Notes: generated from the letters alone by a model not told the origin. Shown: positions 51,512 through 61,194, numbered from the stretch's first letter. The stretch: 64,000 nt of DNA from an uncultured Muribaculaceae bacterium (GCA_910585275.1 CAJUCW010000009.1:57983-121982); one strand, 5' to 3'. Program-made: numbers and translations.

Positions 51512-53146
51512 TCAGGATGTCTGTTCTTTACCGGGACATTCAGATAGGCCCATGACCCCTTGATATAGCCATGAAGTGAACTGCACCTCGCAGAGGGTCT
51601 CTCCCCAGCACACCGGATACATGCCATGCCATCGCTCGTTCATGAAATATGACAGGTCGTCAAGGCTCCGTTGCGTGCATTTGTCATGACGTTCGAGGAG
51701 CCCGGCACCCCTGCAGGCGCAGAGTTCACCCTGGCAAGTTCCCATTCCGAGGCGTGTGCGTCGCCTGAGATTCACGAGGTTGTGCACGTTTAGCTCATCC
51801 ATGGCGTAGTTCACCTCGGCCACGCTCACTTGCTCGCACTCACACACGAGAGCGTCGTCGGCGTCTGACTTGGATTCGATTTTGCCGCTCCAGCTTCCGT
51901 GTCTCCCTTCGGCCGCCTTCTGCTCGGTGCTGAGTTCGATGATGTGGGCGCGCCGTTCCTCATCTTTGGCGTCGGGTTCGGAGCCGGGAAGAGGCACCTC
52001 CGCCGTAGTACAGGGTCGGTCGATGCCCAGTTTCTTGCAAGCGAGGTCGGTGGCGTCTTCCGCCATGAGGCGATAGGTGATGAGTTTGCCGCCGGTGATT
52101 GTTATAAACCCTTCGAGACCGTCGCGGGTGGCATGGTCGAGGCATACGATTCCACGACTGATGCTTCTTCCTGTGGGGTCGTTGTCGGCGGCCACGAGAG
52201 GACGCACACCGGCGTATGCGCGGAGCACACGGGTGTAGGCGAGCGCCGGAGAGAGTTTTATTCCCTCACGCAGTAGGAGGTCAACCTCATCCGGGGTCAC
52301 ATCCATCTTGTCGATGTCTTCGAACGGGATTCGGGTAGATGTGGTGCCTACGACGCAGATGGTGTCGCCCGGCACAAGAATATCGGCGTCGGCAGGCTTA
52401 CGGCATCGGTTGATTACCATATTGTTGACACGGTGGCCGAAGATCAGGAGAGCTCCTTTGGCGGGATACATGTTTACGGTTACTCCGGCGAGTTGAGCCA
52501 CGTGATGTCCCCATATTCCGGCGGCGTTTATTGTCACCTTTCCGTAGATTTCGGAAATCTCACCTGTGTGGATACTCTTGATTTTCACTCCGAGAATGCG
52601 GTCGGCTTCCTTGATAAAGCCTACGATTTCATGATATGTGACAATGTCGGCGCCGTTCAGGCGTGCGGCCAGCACGTTGGCGGTGGTGAGGCGGAAGGGG
52701 TCGATCGATCCGTCGGGCACTTTCACGGCGCCGATGAGGTCGGGATTGACCGACGGCTCCATTTCGATAGCCTCGCGAGGGTCGAGCACGTCTGCCTGTA
52801 TTCCGGAGGCGAAGCAGTCTTTCACGAAAGCGTCCTGATAGTCGAGCGAATCCTCGGGCAGGGTAATGAAAAGTCCCCCGGTTTCCTCTACACAGTGGCG
52901 GGCTATGCGGCGGAGAATCATGTTCTCCTTGATGCATTCGGCAGCCGACTCAGGGTCGGTGTGGGCGTAGCGTGCCCCGCTGTGGAGGAGTCCGTGGTTT
53001 CTTCCCGTGGCACCGGCCGTGAAGTCAAGACGTTCGATGAGGATGGTTTTAAGACCGCGCATGGCGCAGTCGCGGGCGGTGCCGGCACCGGTGGCCCCAC
53101 CGCCTATGACAATCACATCATATTCTTTATGAGTCGCGTTTTCCAT
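51512..53146 (-). CDS. glpA: Anaerobic glycerol-3-phosphate dehydrogenase subunit A
   Basis: A 544-residue catalytic FAD subunit. It has VIVIGGGATGAGTARDCAMR near the N-terminus, the DAO fold with YTRVLRAYAGVRPLVA, then a C-terminal BFD-like [2Fe-2S] domain with CECEQVSVAEVNYAM and MGTCQGELCACR supplying four or more cysteines. The ATG at 53146 (MENATHKEYD) is favoured over one 33 bases upstream. It is the first gene of the operon; no TAnnTTTG box is apparent in the 90 bases before it. Confidence 0.95.
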   Translation of the reverse strand: MENATHKEYDVIVIGGGATGAGTARDCAMRGLKTILIERLDFTAGATGRNHGLLHSGARYAHTDPESAAECIKENMILRRIARHCVEETGGLFITLPEDSLDYQDAFVKDCFASGIQADVLDPREAIEMEPSVNPDLIGAVKVPDGSIDPFRLTTANVLAARLNGADIVTYHEIVGFIKEADRILGVKIKSIHTGEISEIYGKVTINAAGIWGHHVAQLAGVTVNMYPAKGALLIFGHRVNNMVINRCRKPADADILVPGDTICVVGTTSTRIPFEDIDKMDVTPDEVDLLLREGIKLSPALAYTRVLRAYAGVRPLVAADNDPTGRSISRGIVCLDHATRDGLEGFITITGGKLITYRLMAEDATDLACKKLGIDRPCTTAEVPLPGSEPDAKDEERRAHIIELSTEQKAAEGRHGSWSGKIESKSDADDALVCECEQVSVAEVNYAMDELNVHNLVNLRRRTRLGMGTCQGELCACRGAGLLERHDKCTQRSLDDLSYFMNERWHGMYPVCWGETLCEVQFTSWLYQGVMGLSECPGKEQTS

Positions 53147-53233
53147 AGCATCCTGGTTGATGGTAATTGTGAGAGACACGCTTGAAGAAGGTGCCTATAT
53201 ACCCATAACAACACATTGGCGATATGGTTTAGG

Positions 53234-53291
53234 ATAAGACAAATAGAGAGTGACGTGTCAATCCCGACACGCCACTCTCTATTTGTCTTAT
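53234..53291 (-). terminator. 26-bp hairpin after fimbrial cluster 2
   Basis: ATAAGACAAATAGAGAGTGA and six more bases (53234-53259) pair with 53266-53291 with a single G-T mismatch and loop AATCCC. It lies 7 bases beyond the DUF4906 stop and just before the glp operon. There is no T-tract on the minus strand, so it may act as an RNA-end protector as well as a terminator. Confidence 0.75.
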
Positions 53292-53297
53292 GTAATG

Positions 53298-56200
53298 TTA
53301 TTCTTCCACAATACGGAGGAAACAGGCGTCGCTCTGGTGCTTTGACCCTTCGATGTTGCAATGGTTGGAGTCGCCGAGTCCGGTGTCGAATGTAAAGAAG
53401 TTGATGTCGAATACACCATTCGTCGGGTTTTTGTCAACATCTGTCTCCCCATGGACATTGCAGTATTCGTTTATCCAGTAGTTTGCACCGGGGCGTTTGT
53501 AAAGGTCCCAGAAAAGCGGACGGTAAAATACGTTTCCTTTTGACGTTGACTGGTCCTGGTCCATAGGAAGCGTCCTGTGGGCGTATCTTACCACACCGGA
53601 ACGGAAATCGTCGTTTCCCCATCCAAACCATTTGAATTCCCGCGTGTAAAGCAATGATTTGTTGGTGGAAGGGTAGTAATTGCCATATCTGCGTCTGCCG
53701 TAGCCGCTTGCCCCGATAGGGAATATGACGTTGCGTCCGTCGTTCATATTATAGAGCACAAGACAGCGAATTCCTCGGCCGGAGGTGATGCCTGCCGACC
53801 TGAATTCGTAGGCATCGGCCACAGTCATTGCGGTTTCAGTCGATTCGTCGCCGTATGCCACTCCAAAACCGTAGCCGATATGTTCCTTTGATTTCATGCC
53901 GGTTATGTCGGTCCCTTTCAGCAGTCGCCCTTTGGTGCCGTCTTTGAGCGAGAACTCAGGGTAGGAATATCCGGAATAAGCGGTGGAAGGGATTTCGCTC
54001 CATTTTGTTTTTTCGCTTTTACCTGATATGGTGAGGGGCGTGTCGGTGTGGTCTTTGAATCCGTCGGCCACATTCTCGCATGCGTCGATGGGATAGTCGA
54101 GGGCTTCGGTTCCATATCTGAACAGCGACCCCTCGTCGAGCGGATTATCCACCTCGGTGTCTTTGGTGCGGAGATTGAAGGTGTGAATCTTCACTCCGTC
54201 GTCGGTTACTCTTATAGGGTCGTATCCCTGGCGAACGAAGATGCGGTGGATGCATGTCTCGTTGTGATATCTCACAAGAATCTCGCCACATCGCGGAGAG
54301 CCGGTATTCGGGCCGTCGGGACGATAGGTGAAGGTGATGTCTGCCCCCGAGCCTCCCCTTACAGAGTCGTTGCCGATATTTCTGGAGTTGGTGCCGTCGC
54401 CAGTAATCTTGAACCATCCTCCTCCGGAAACAATTTTTGCGCTCCATGGCCCGATAGACTGAATCTTTGTGAAGTCAAGGTCGTCTTCGCTTGTGAGTTT
54501 AGTGAGCACCACCTTGAAAGGCTTGGAGCATTCGTTGCTACGATATATCGCTTTCGGGTTGATTACGCGAGTCACCTGTATAATCTCTATTTCGATTTTG
54601 TTGCCGGGTATGTTCTCCTCATTTTCGATGGTGAATCTTACTTTCGCGTAACGGCGGTAGGCCGAATAGGGGTTGTTGCCGGTATATCCGGTAGTGGAAA
54701 CGAGGGTTTTCGCCCTTGTGTAAAGAGGCACACCAATCATTGTCGATTGTTTCGCGTTATCGAAAGATACGGAATAGTATCCTTCTGTCTCGTCGCCATA
54801 AGGTTTCTCGCTCGGGGTGGTCTCGTATGTCCGTTCACCGCGGGGCGACACCTTTTCATTCAATGCTTCGTCGCCATTGCCGATCCAATATTGCTGGTTG
54901 TAATTGCTTGAGTTCGCTTTCCCCGCGCCGATGTCGGCGTTTCTGGTCTTTTTCAGCGACAGGAATCCGTTCCAGACGCCGTCGTTACTAATCCATCCTC
55001 CGTAATAGGTTTCCCCTTTCGGGGCATCTTTCGGGTACCAGTGGTTCTCGATAATCTCCGCCTTTATTTTCTTTCCGGTAAGGTCGCCGTTATACCGTAG
55101 CGGGAGCACCATCCCTTCGTCGTAAAGGTAGGATATGAAATAGGGGTTGGGGGCGGAAAAACCTTTCTCCTCCTTATAGTCGATATGCCAGTCGAAGTCG
55201 TTGCCGTTCCCCTTGAATTTCAGGGTCACTTTATAGTGGGTGTTGCGTTCGGCGTCGAAACTGTATTTCACATCTTTCCCGAGCATGAAGCGGTAAATAA
55301 TGCGTCCGTTGCCCGCATCGGCCGCATTGTTGTTCTGATACCATCCCTCCACCTCTATGTAGGAGCCGGCGGGCACATTGTCGCGCATGTCGGTGTAGTC
55401 TTTCACCGAGCCGTCGTCGGCAGGATACTGCCGCTTGTCATACATCTCTTTCTGCGGATGGTCGGCAAAATCACCCTGGCAGTTCTCAAAAAAGAACAGG
55501 GCGTTGGCTTCGTCGGCATGGCTTGCGTCGGGATGGTTGAGCTTAGGGCTGCTTTTAGCCACCATGGGCCATTTCGTGTAGTCAGTCTCGTTCCCTTTTT
55601 CGAAATAGTCGATGTGATGTCCGTATTCGCTCTTGGCCTCCTCCATGCGGTGGGTTTCGGTGGCATAGAGAGTCTCCGTGGTGTCTTTCGGCGTGTTGGT
55701 ATTTCCGAGAAAGCATTTTTTCGGGATGTTGCGAATCACCGCCTGTTTGAGATAAATCATAACGTTTTCTCGGAGTCCCGAACCGTCATAGTCTATTGTC
55801 ACTTTCGAGGCGGCTCTTTTGAGCCATGCGTGCAGTTTTATGTCTGTTTTGTTGATTTTTACGATTGGTGCTTCCTTGCGGTGGGCATTGTCGGTGGTCA
55901 TGAATCCGAGCATCTGCCGGTTGTTGAGATAGTTGGCGGGATCCCAAGAGAGTTCTATCGCCCTTAGGCCTTCCACGGTCTTGATATCCTCCGGATAATC
56001 GCTTTTTAGGACATCGAGCGTTGACGACACTCTTTTCTCATTCTCCCAGCGTCCCATATTTGCAGCTACATATATATAGAAATCTCCCCATTTCCCGAAT
56101 TTCCATTTGAAAGAGGCCTGGCCGGTCTTAGGCTCGGTAGTGGAGCCGTTTGCCGCGTCGCTGTCCGTGCGGTCAACGATGGTGAAGTTCAGGTCGGATA

Positions 56201-56492
56201 ATTCTTCGGTATCGTCGGTGCCGTCGGCCCCGGTGAGCTCAATGAGTTTTCCATCGGAGTCATAGACGAGGATGGCGAAATCTGTTATTTCCCTCATGCC
56301 GTCGCCCGGGAAAGCCTCCGTGGTGCGGGTTGGCTCCACGCTTGAATAGGGGGAGAAAGAAAGAGTGGCGGATATGTCCGATTGTCCGTCGGTATATCCT
56401 CCGTATCTTTTGAAATCAAAATCGTCGGAACACCCTGCCATAGATAGGAGCAGGCAAAGGGTCGCTATATATACAAGTAGATTGTCTTTCAT
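53298..56492 (-). CDS. DUF4906 giant fimbrial lipoprotein (tip-like), cluster 2
   Basis: A 1064-residue lipoprotein (lipobox MAGC, Cys21) with PTRTT (Arg56). It is collinear with the 1049-residue cluster 1 protein: IAILVY-type fimbrillin start (ITDFAILVYDSDGKLIELTG), HAWLKRAASKVTIDYDGSG, NPYFISYLYDEGMVLPLRY, GYTGNNPYSAYRRYAKVRF and CIHRIFVRQGYDPIRVTDD. The C-terminal 180 residues again look like a separate Trp/Tyr-rich domain. It is last in the cluster 2 operon and probably the tip component. The gene is clearly GC-richer than its cluster 1 counterpart, so the two are old paralogues or have separate origins. Confidence 0.8.
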   Translation of the reverse strand: MKDNLLVYIATLCLLLSMAGCSDDFDFKRYGGYTDGQSDISATLSFSPYSSVEPTRTTEAFPGDGMREITDFAILVYDSDGKLIELTGADGTDDTEELSDLNFTIVDRTDSDAANGSTTEPKTGQASFKWKFGKWGDFYIYVAANMGRWENEKRVSSTLDVLKSDYPEDIKTVEGLRAIELSWDPANYLNNRQMLGFMTTDNAHRKEAPIVKINKTDIKLHAWLKRAASKVTIDYDGSGLRENVMIYLKQAVIRNIPKKCFLGNTNTPKDTTETLYATETHRMEEAKSEYGHHIDYFEKGNETDYTKWPMVAKSSPKLNHPDASHADEANALFFFENCQGDFADHPQKEMYDKRQYPADDGSVKDYTDMRDNVPAGSYIEVEGWYQNNNAADAGNGRIIYRFMLGKDVKYSFDAERNTHYKVTLKFKGNGNDFDWHIDYKEEKGFSAPNPYFISYLYDEGMVLPLRYNGDLTGKKIKAEIIENHWYPKDAPKGETYYGGWISNDGVWNGFLSLKKTRNADIGAGKANSSNYNQQYWIGNGDEALNEKVSPRGERTYETTPSEKPYGDETEGYYSVSFDNAKQSTMIGVPLYTRAKTLVSTTGYTGNNPYSAYRRYAKVRFTIENEENIPGNKIEIEIIQVTRVINPKAIYRSNECSKPFKVVLTKLTSEDDLDFTKIQSIGPWSAKIVSGGGWFKITGDGTNSRNIGNDSVRGGSGADITFTYRPDGPNTGSPRCGEILVRYHNETCIHRIFVRQGYDPIRVTDDGVKIHTFNLRTKDTEVDNPLDEGSLFRYGTEALDYPIDACENVADGFKDHTDTPLTISGKSEKTKWSEIPSTAYSGYSYPEFSLKDGTKGRLLKGTDITGMKSKEHIGYGFGVAYGDESTETAMTVADAYEFRSAGITSGRGIRCLVLYNMNDGRNVIFPIGASGYGRRRYGNYYPSTNKSLLYTREFKWFGWGNDDFRSGVVRYAHRTLPMDQDQSTSKGNVFYRPLFWDLYKRPGANYWINEYCNVHGETDVDKNPTNGVFDINFFTFDTGLGDSNHCNIEGSKHQSDACFLRIVEE

Positions 56493-56541
56493 ATCGTTTC
56501 AGTTGTCGGGCGTGTGGATACGCTCTCAAAATGAGACTTTC

Positions 56542-57732
56542 TCAGGGTTTCGCAGGAGTTATTATATTTCCGTCTTCATCGCGGTCAAGACCGAAATCCG
56601 GCTCAAGCACAACCGATGAATAGGGCGTCACATCAAGTTTCACTTCAATGCTCTCCGGATGCTTGCTTACCACATAGTGATACCAGTTGTTGCGCATGAT
56701 GTTGAAATGGTCTCCCTTCTTGAGAGAGGTGACGTAGGATGGTGGTGTCTCGTAGTATTTGAAGTCAATCCAGAAGGTTTGGTCGATTCCGGAGAAACGC
56801 ACCCCGATTCTTGCCCTGTCATTCTCCTCAAGGGTCTCGTTGCCGATTATGTTGGCGAATTCCGGGACATAAATCACCCATTTCCCGTCGGAAGTCTTCA
56901 CGAAAGGGATGTCGGCGTCGGTGGGCGTATCGGCGGGGATTGAGGGGGCCGAGGTGTAATCGTCGTTGAAATTGTCCTTGCGGTAGTCACTTTCGCACGT
57001 CACTCCCGGCGGGAACATGAATCCACGCCTGTTCACCTTGTTCATGAACACCTTGTCGAGGGTCTTGACGGAAGAGTTTCCCGTGTCGGCCTCAACTTCA
57101 ATCTTTGCAAAAGCCCTGAGCATGTGCATGGTCCCGAGGTCGGCTGTCATGTCATTGTCGAATACGAGAGTCTTCGCGTCGATGATTCCGAACATCGGGA
57201 TATGGTGTGTGTCGTCCACGATAAGGTCGCCGTGTCCGTCTCCGCCATTGTCGGAGGTCTCGAAGTCGAACGCCGACATGTCTGCTATGTCGGTGATTTT
57301 GGTTAATCCTACACCGGCGGCGGGGTAGCTGCCCCAGTTGGCGAGGAGAAGCACCTTCAGCGTATAGTCGCATCCTTCGAGAAGTGTGGAGCTGACCGAG
57401 CCTTCGATGAATGTGCGCTTGCGGTTGTCGTCGGTGGCCTTTATCTCGGTGTCGGTGAAAGAACCGACATAATTGTCGTCTTTGTCGAAAAAAAGCACCA
57501 TGAAATCCTTCCCGTCGAAGTCTATCATATTCTCATAGATAGAGCCGGGCTGATAATCGCCCTGGGCGGGAGTGGCACGAGTCGGGGAGGAGATGTCGAA
57601 GTCCAGATATAGCCTCAGCTTCATGGTGTCGGGCACAGCGGGGGCGGCCTCCGGAGTGTCGGAGGAGCAAGCAGATGCCACACACATGGCCAATATTGTC
57701 AGTATTGTCGCTAATGTTTTAGAAATCCACAT
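56542..57732 (-). CDS. Fimbrial accessory lipoprotein, cluster 2
   Basis: A 396-residue fimbrillin-like lipoprotein (lipobox VASAC, Cys22) with TRA at residues 51-53. The body includes FMVLFFDKDDNYVGSFTDTE and MLRAFAKIEVEADTG. It ends VTPYSSVVLEPDFGLDRDED, matching the cluster 1 gene in the same position. The start at 57732 gives a proper signal peptide and overlaps the Mfa2 gene end by 14 bases. Minor subunit; exact place unknown. Confidence 0.78.
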   Translation of the reverse strand: MWISKTLATILTILAMCVASACSSDTPEAAPAVPDTMKLRLYLDFDISSPTRATPAQGDYQPGSIYENMIDFDGKDFMVLFFDKDDNYVGSFTDTEIKATDDNRKRTFIEGSVSSTLLEGCDYTLKVLLLANWGSYPAAGVGLTKITDIADMSAFDFETSDNGGDGHGDLIVDDTHHIPMFGIIDAKTLVFDNDMTADLGTMHMLRAFAKIEVEADTGNSSVKTLDKVFMNKVNRRGFMFPPGVTCESDYRKDNFNDDYTSAPSIPADTPTDADIPFVKTSDGKWVIYVPEFANIIGNETLEENDRARIGVRFSGIDQTFWIDFKYYETPPSYVTSLKKGDHFNIMRNNWYHYVVSKHPESIEVKLDVTPYSSVVLEPDFGLDRDEDGNIITPAKP

Positions 57733-58960
57733 TTTGAGTACGTTTAGACCATGAAAGCACATTTATGACGATGTCGCAGTATAGCCATTTGTCACCTTTC
57801 AGGAAGAAGTCGAGGTGATAGTCGTATTCGCGGTCGAGATATTCCTGGTGGCCGTAGTTGTATATCTCGTAGGCCATCCGTCCCTGTGAGAGCACGGAGG
57901 GGAGGTTGATGTGTGCCACGATGGCTCCGGTTTCCTTGTTAGAAATTTCGAGTATGGCGTTGTCAGCGTTTTCGGAGGCATTATACATCAGACGGTTGAA
58001 CATCAGGTTGTAGTGGGCCGTGCGCTGCACCACGTCGCCGCCGTCATTGCCGTTTTTTGCAGAAGAATCATACTGCCCCGGCAATCCTTTATGTATGGTC
58101 TCGATTTCCATTGATCCGTCGGAGAGGAAACGGCTTGTCCACGACGCATAAGGGGAATAATGGAGGGAGTCGGCGGTCACTATTTCGTTGTCGTGGGCGA
58201 TGGTGGCGTTGTTGTCGAGAATCCTCACGTCATACTTGTCGGCCGAGACAGAAGCCGGCTCGTCGATTTCGCGTAGAGTGATGTTGAGATGCTTGGTGTC
58301 GCGCACGAGTGAGACTGTGGCGTATGTAGCACGGTTATCTTTCACCTCCACCAACTGTTCGGCTATAGGATAAATGGAATAAGGTTTGGATGTACGCTGC
58401 AACGCCGGGACAGTGTTCCCATCCTGTGGCAGGTGGCTCATCACTTTCAGAGTGTGCCATAGAGTGTCGAGCGGGGCTGCATCGCTGACGGCATTGTGCG
58501 ACGAACCGGGGCAGGTGTCATTCTCCCGGTCGAGCTCAATCACGAGGTCTTCGTGGGCGGAGGGGGAGTTTCGGCGGTATTTCGCCCCCGGGGTCGCGAG
58601 GACTTCCTTCCAGTCGCGCTGCATAGCCACGGCCTGCACCCGGTAGCGTCCCGGACGAAGCTCGTCAGGAGAGAAGTGCATGGCATATCCGTAGGAGGAA
58701 AGGGGCGCGTAGGCATCCGAATTGGAGACGGTTCTTGAGGCTGCGAGTTTCCCGTGTTCGTCATACAGGAAAAGGGCCACATGGCCGACATGGTCCTTGA
58801 ACATGTCGGCGCGCTGCGTATTATAGTCATAGACGAAACGCACATACAGCCCCAATGGACAGTCTTCGACACTGTCCTGCATCATGGAGCATGATGTCGA
58901 GGCCGCGACAGCTGCCATGGCTGCCATGCCGCGTAGGAAAGTATTGAAAAAGCGGTTCAT
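57719..58960 (-). CDS. mfa2: FimB/Mfa2-type fimbrial anchor, cluster 2
   Basis: A 413-residue lipoprotein (lipobox STSC, Cys24) with the family opening CPLGLYVRFVYDYNTQRADM and HVALFLYDEHGKLAASR. Expected role: outer-membrane anchor and length control of the cluster 2 shaft. It ends NVLSWSKRTQNVDF, nearly the same as the end of the Mfa1 encoded just upstream. It is 70 residues longer than the cluster 1 anchor, mostly in the middle. The start at 58960 is set by the signal peptide. Confidence 0.87.
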   Translation of the reverse strand: MNRFFNTFLRGMAAMAAVAASTSCSMMQDSVEDCPLGLYVRFVYDYNTQRADMFKDHVGHVALFLYDEHGKLAASRTVSNSDAYAPLSSYGYAMHFSPDELRPGRYRVQAVAMQRDWKEVLATPGAKYRRNSPSAHEDLVIELDRENDTCPGSSHNAVSDAAPLDTLWHTLKVMSHLPQDGNTVPALQRTSKPYSIYPIAEQLVEVKDNRATYATVSLVRDTKHLNITLREIDEPASVSADKYDVRILDNNATIAHDNEIVTADSLHYSPYASWTSRFLSDGSMEIETIHKGLPGQYDSSAKNGNDGGDVVQRTAHYNLMFNRLMYNASENADNAILEISNKETGAIVAHINLPSVLSQGRMAYEIYNYGHQEYLDREYDYHLDFFLKGDKWLYCDIVINVLSWSKRTQNVDF

Positions 58961-58987
58961 AGATGCTTTTTTGTTTTTTTGATTGGT

Positions 58988-59017
58988 GGCATGGCGGGGT
59001 TTCACCCCCGCCATGCC
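58988..59017 (-). promoter_or_regulatory. 12-bp hairpin between mfa1 and mfa2 (cluster 2)
   Basis: GGCATGGCGGGG (58988-58999) is perfectly complementary to 59006-59017, with a 6-base loop. On the minus-strand RNA it is followed by an A-rich leader and the mfa2 start, not by a T-tract, so it is unlikely to be a simple terminator. Cluster 1 has hairpins and an A-rich leader at the same place. Confidence 0.75.
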
Positions 59018-59073
59018 TTTGGCACGCCACTCCGGCTATCATGGGAGGGGCGTGGATGGTTTTCAGTCCGAAA

Positions 59074-61089
59074 TCAGAAATCTACATTCTGTGAGCGTTT
59101 AGCCCAGGAGAGGATGTTGATTTTGAACGAGAGGTATTTGTGTACATCGTGGTTGTCGTCTGACTTATTCACGTTCTGCACCTTAGTAGGCACGGGGGAA
59201 CCGAGGTGAAGCACTTTCCCGATAGAAACTGAATACCAGTTGTTGCGCACCATGCCGTAGCGACCGAGGAAGTAAGGTTCGGAATTTGCGTCATTGCCGT
59301 AAGCCTGGTCTGTAGTGATTTTTGATGTTTCAGGGGTTGTGATTGCCCATTCCCATGGAGCGAGGTCATTGGGGCCGAAAGTTCCATCTGATGGTGTGTC
59401 GGCGAAGTGCATGAAGCGGAGGTCGTAGTAGCTGTGTCCGTCAGTGTATTGAAGAATGCGCCAGGTGGCGTTGATATAGCTGATAAGGGCTTTCTTTGAT
59501 GCACTATTCTTGAATGCTTCGTTGGGATCCACCTTGAAGGTCTTTCCTTCGCCTATGTCGGAAGCAGGAACTTTGAGTTCAATGTCTTTAACATCATATA
59601 CTCCGGTTTCAGAGTTATAACCGAATGTGATGGCAATGTTGTCTTTTCCGTAGGAGAAACTCTTACCGTCATTCAGAGCCAGTTTGAACGCTTCTCGAAT
59701 GTCGGAGTTGTGTCCGTTTACAGCCCCGCTTCCGGGAGTGTCGGTGGAAGGTTCGTCATCGGTCAGATAACCCCAGATGACTGAAGTGGCATCGTCGATA
59801 TTGGTGTAGAGATTGTTCTCGTCGTCGTTAAGGGTGTAGAATGTCACGGGCTTGTTGTCTCCAGCCACAGCGATTGTCATACGGAATACGGCACGTGTTG
59901 TGTTATGGTAGCTTTGGTTAGCAACTGAGAATGTATTCTCGTGAGGATAAAATATATAGTCCTTATCCTCGAACAACTTTTCATTCACTTCGGTTATTCC
60001 GTTCACGAAATTGGCGTTGTATTGGAAATGGGCTTTGCCATTGTATTGCGGGTCGGCGCACCAATATATGCGATAAAGATTTTCGGGGCTCTCATCTTTT
60101 ATTTGCCCCATAGGCTTGGTGCCTACAAAACGGTAGTTCTTATAGGGTTCATATTTCTCTCCCCCTGTGGTGTAACCGAGGTAGTCGTCAATTACGCCGT
60201 TGTCTATTCCGAGATTGCGTACAATGTAGGATGTCGGCTCCGTGTTATCGACATACCATCCCCAAAGCTTGATGTCATAATCTTTATCTCCTATGTGGGC
60301 TGTGGGAGGAACCGATTCGAGAGTTGCTTTCGCCACGGCACGCTCCACATATATTGAAGCGGCGGGGTCTTTTTTTGCGTCTGCTTCTGTTTCGTGAATT
60401 TTCTCGGGGTCGAATTCTACAAGAGTCCTGACATTGCTGAATTCAGGTTTTTTGTCAGTCAAAGTTCCGCGAGAACTGCCTGGCACACTGGATAGCGGGG
60501 CGTTGGTCATGAAGAACTTGTCGGAATTGCGGCTCTCTCCGTTGTAGAATTTATGTGAGGTCTGTAGCTCGAGAAGTTCGCTGAAAGACCCGGTGAAACC
60601 ACCGGTTGTGGATGAAAATCCTTGGTTGGTTGCATTCACCAGAAGTTCCCCGTTGTCGCCGCAGGAGATGACTTCCGGATTGTAATTGAGGATGGCGAGG
60701 GCATATAGCTTGTCGCCTTCATTGATTTCAAACCCGTCGATTTTCGCCACTTTCGAGTAGCGTGTGGTGATGTTGTCATTGTCGTTGTCAGGCTCCTGGA
60801 TTTCCATGTCGTAGAGCACATATGCACCTGCCACCGTGGCGTCCATCTCGTTGGCTCCTTTGAAAATTACGATTGCCGCGTTGTCAACATGATATTCGTT
60901 GGTTGTGCCGTCGTCATAGCTGTCGTTGGCGGCCCTGGTGCCGGCAACGGTGGGGAGCTGGATGTTGACAGCCATGTAGCCGCCGGGAGTTTCGACGGTC
61001 TGTCCTCCGTTTGAAGGGAGGTCGTCGTTGGAGCATCCCGCAAGAAGAGTGAGCGAGAGAGCCCCTGAAAATAAATTCTTCAGTTTCAT
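59074..61089 (-). CDS. mfa1: Mfa1-type fimbrial major subunit, cluster 2
   Basis: A 671-residue lipoprotein (lipobox LAGC, Cys19), then GGYMAVNIQLPTVAGTRAA with a possible arginine processing site at Arg52. Family blocks: NAAIVIFKGANEMDATVAGA, KLYALAILNYNPEVI, IYVERAVAKATLES, and the C-terminal YGMVRNNWYSVSIGKVLHLG. It ends INILSWAKRSQNVDF, a donor-strand-like end shared with the cluster 2 anchor. It should form the fimbrial shaft. Only the general layout, not the surface regions, resembles the cluster 1 subunit. Confidence 0.88.
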   Translation of the reverse strand: MKLKNLFSGALSLTLLAGCSNDDLPSNGGQTVETPGGYMAVNIQLPTVAGTRAANDSYDDGTTNEYHVDNAAIVIFKGANEMDATVAGAYVLYDMEIQEPDNDNDNITTRYSKVAKIDGFEINEGDKLYALAILNYNPEVISCGDNGELLVNATNQGFSSTTGGFTGSFSELLELQTSHKFYNGESRNSDKFFMTNAPLSSVPGSSRGTLTDKKPEFSNVRTLVEFDPEKIHETEADAKKDPAASIYVERAVAKATLESVPPTAHIGDKDYDIKLWGWYVDNTEPTSYIVRNLGIDNGVIDDYLGYTTGGEKYEPYKNYRFVGTKPMGQIKDESPENLYRIYWCADPQYNGKAHFQYNANFVNGITEVNEKLFEDKDYIFYPHENTFSVANQSYHNTTRAVFRMTIAVAGDNKPVTFYTLNDDENNLYTNIDDATSVIWGYLTDDEPSTDTPGSGAVNGHNSDIREAFKLALNDGKSFSYGKDNIAITFGYNSETGVYDVKDIELKVPASDIGEGKTFKVDPNEAFKNSASKKALISYINATWRILQYTDGHSYYDLRFMHFADTPSDGTFGPNDLAPWEWAITTPETSKITTDQAYGNDANSEPYFLGRYGMVRNNWYSVSIGKVLHLGSPVPTKVQNVNKSDDNHDVHKYLSFKINILSWAKRSQNVDF

Positions 61090-61194
61090 TATTCAGTAGT
61101 TTAGTTAAATGTAATCGAATTTATGACCGGCAAGGGTGGCATATAGATGTGATACCCTTTATCGGTTTTGGCTTGTGGCCTATATTTGAAAGGC

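Noticed and set aside
52433..53185. 250-residue plus-strand ORF opposite glpA
   Set aside because: It is a shadow of glpA, with no independent motif or promoter.
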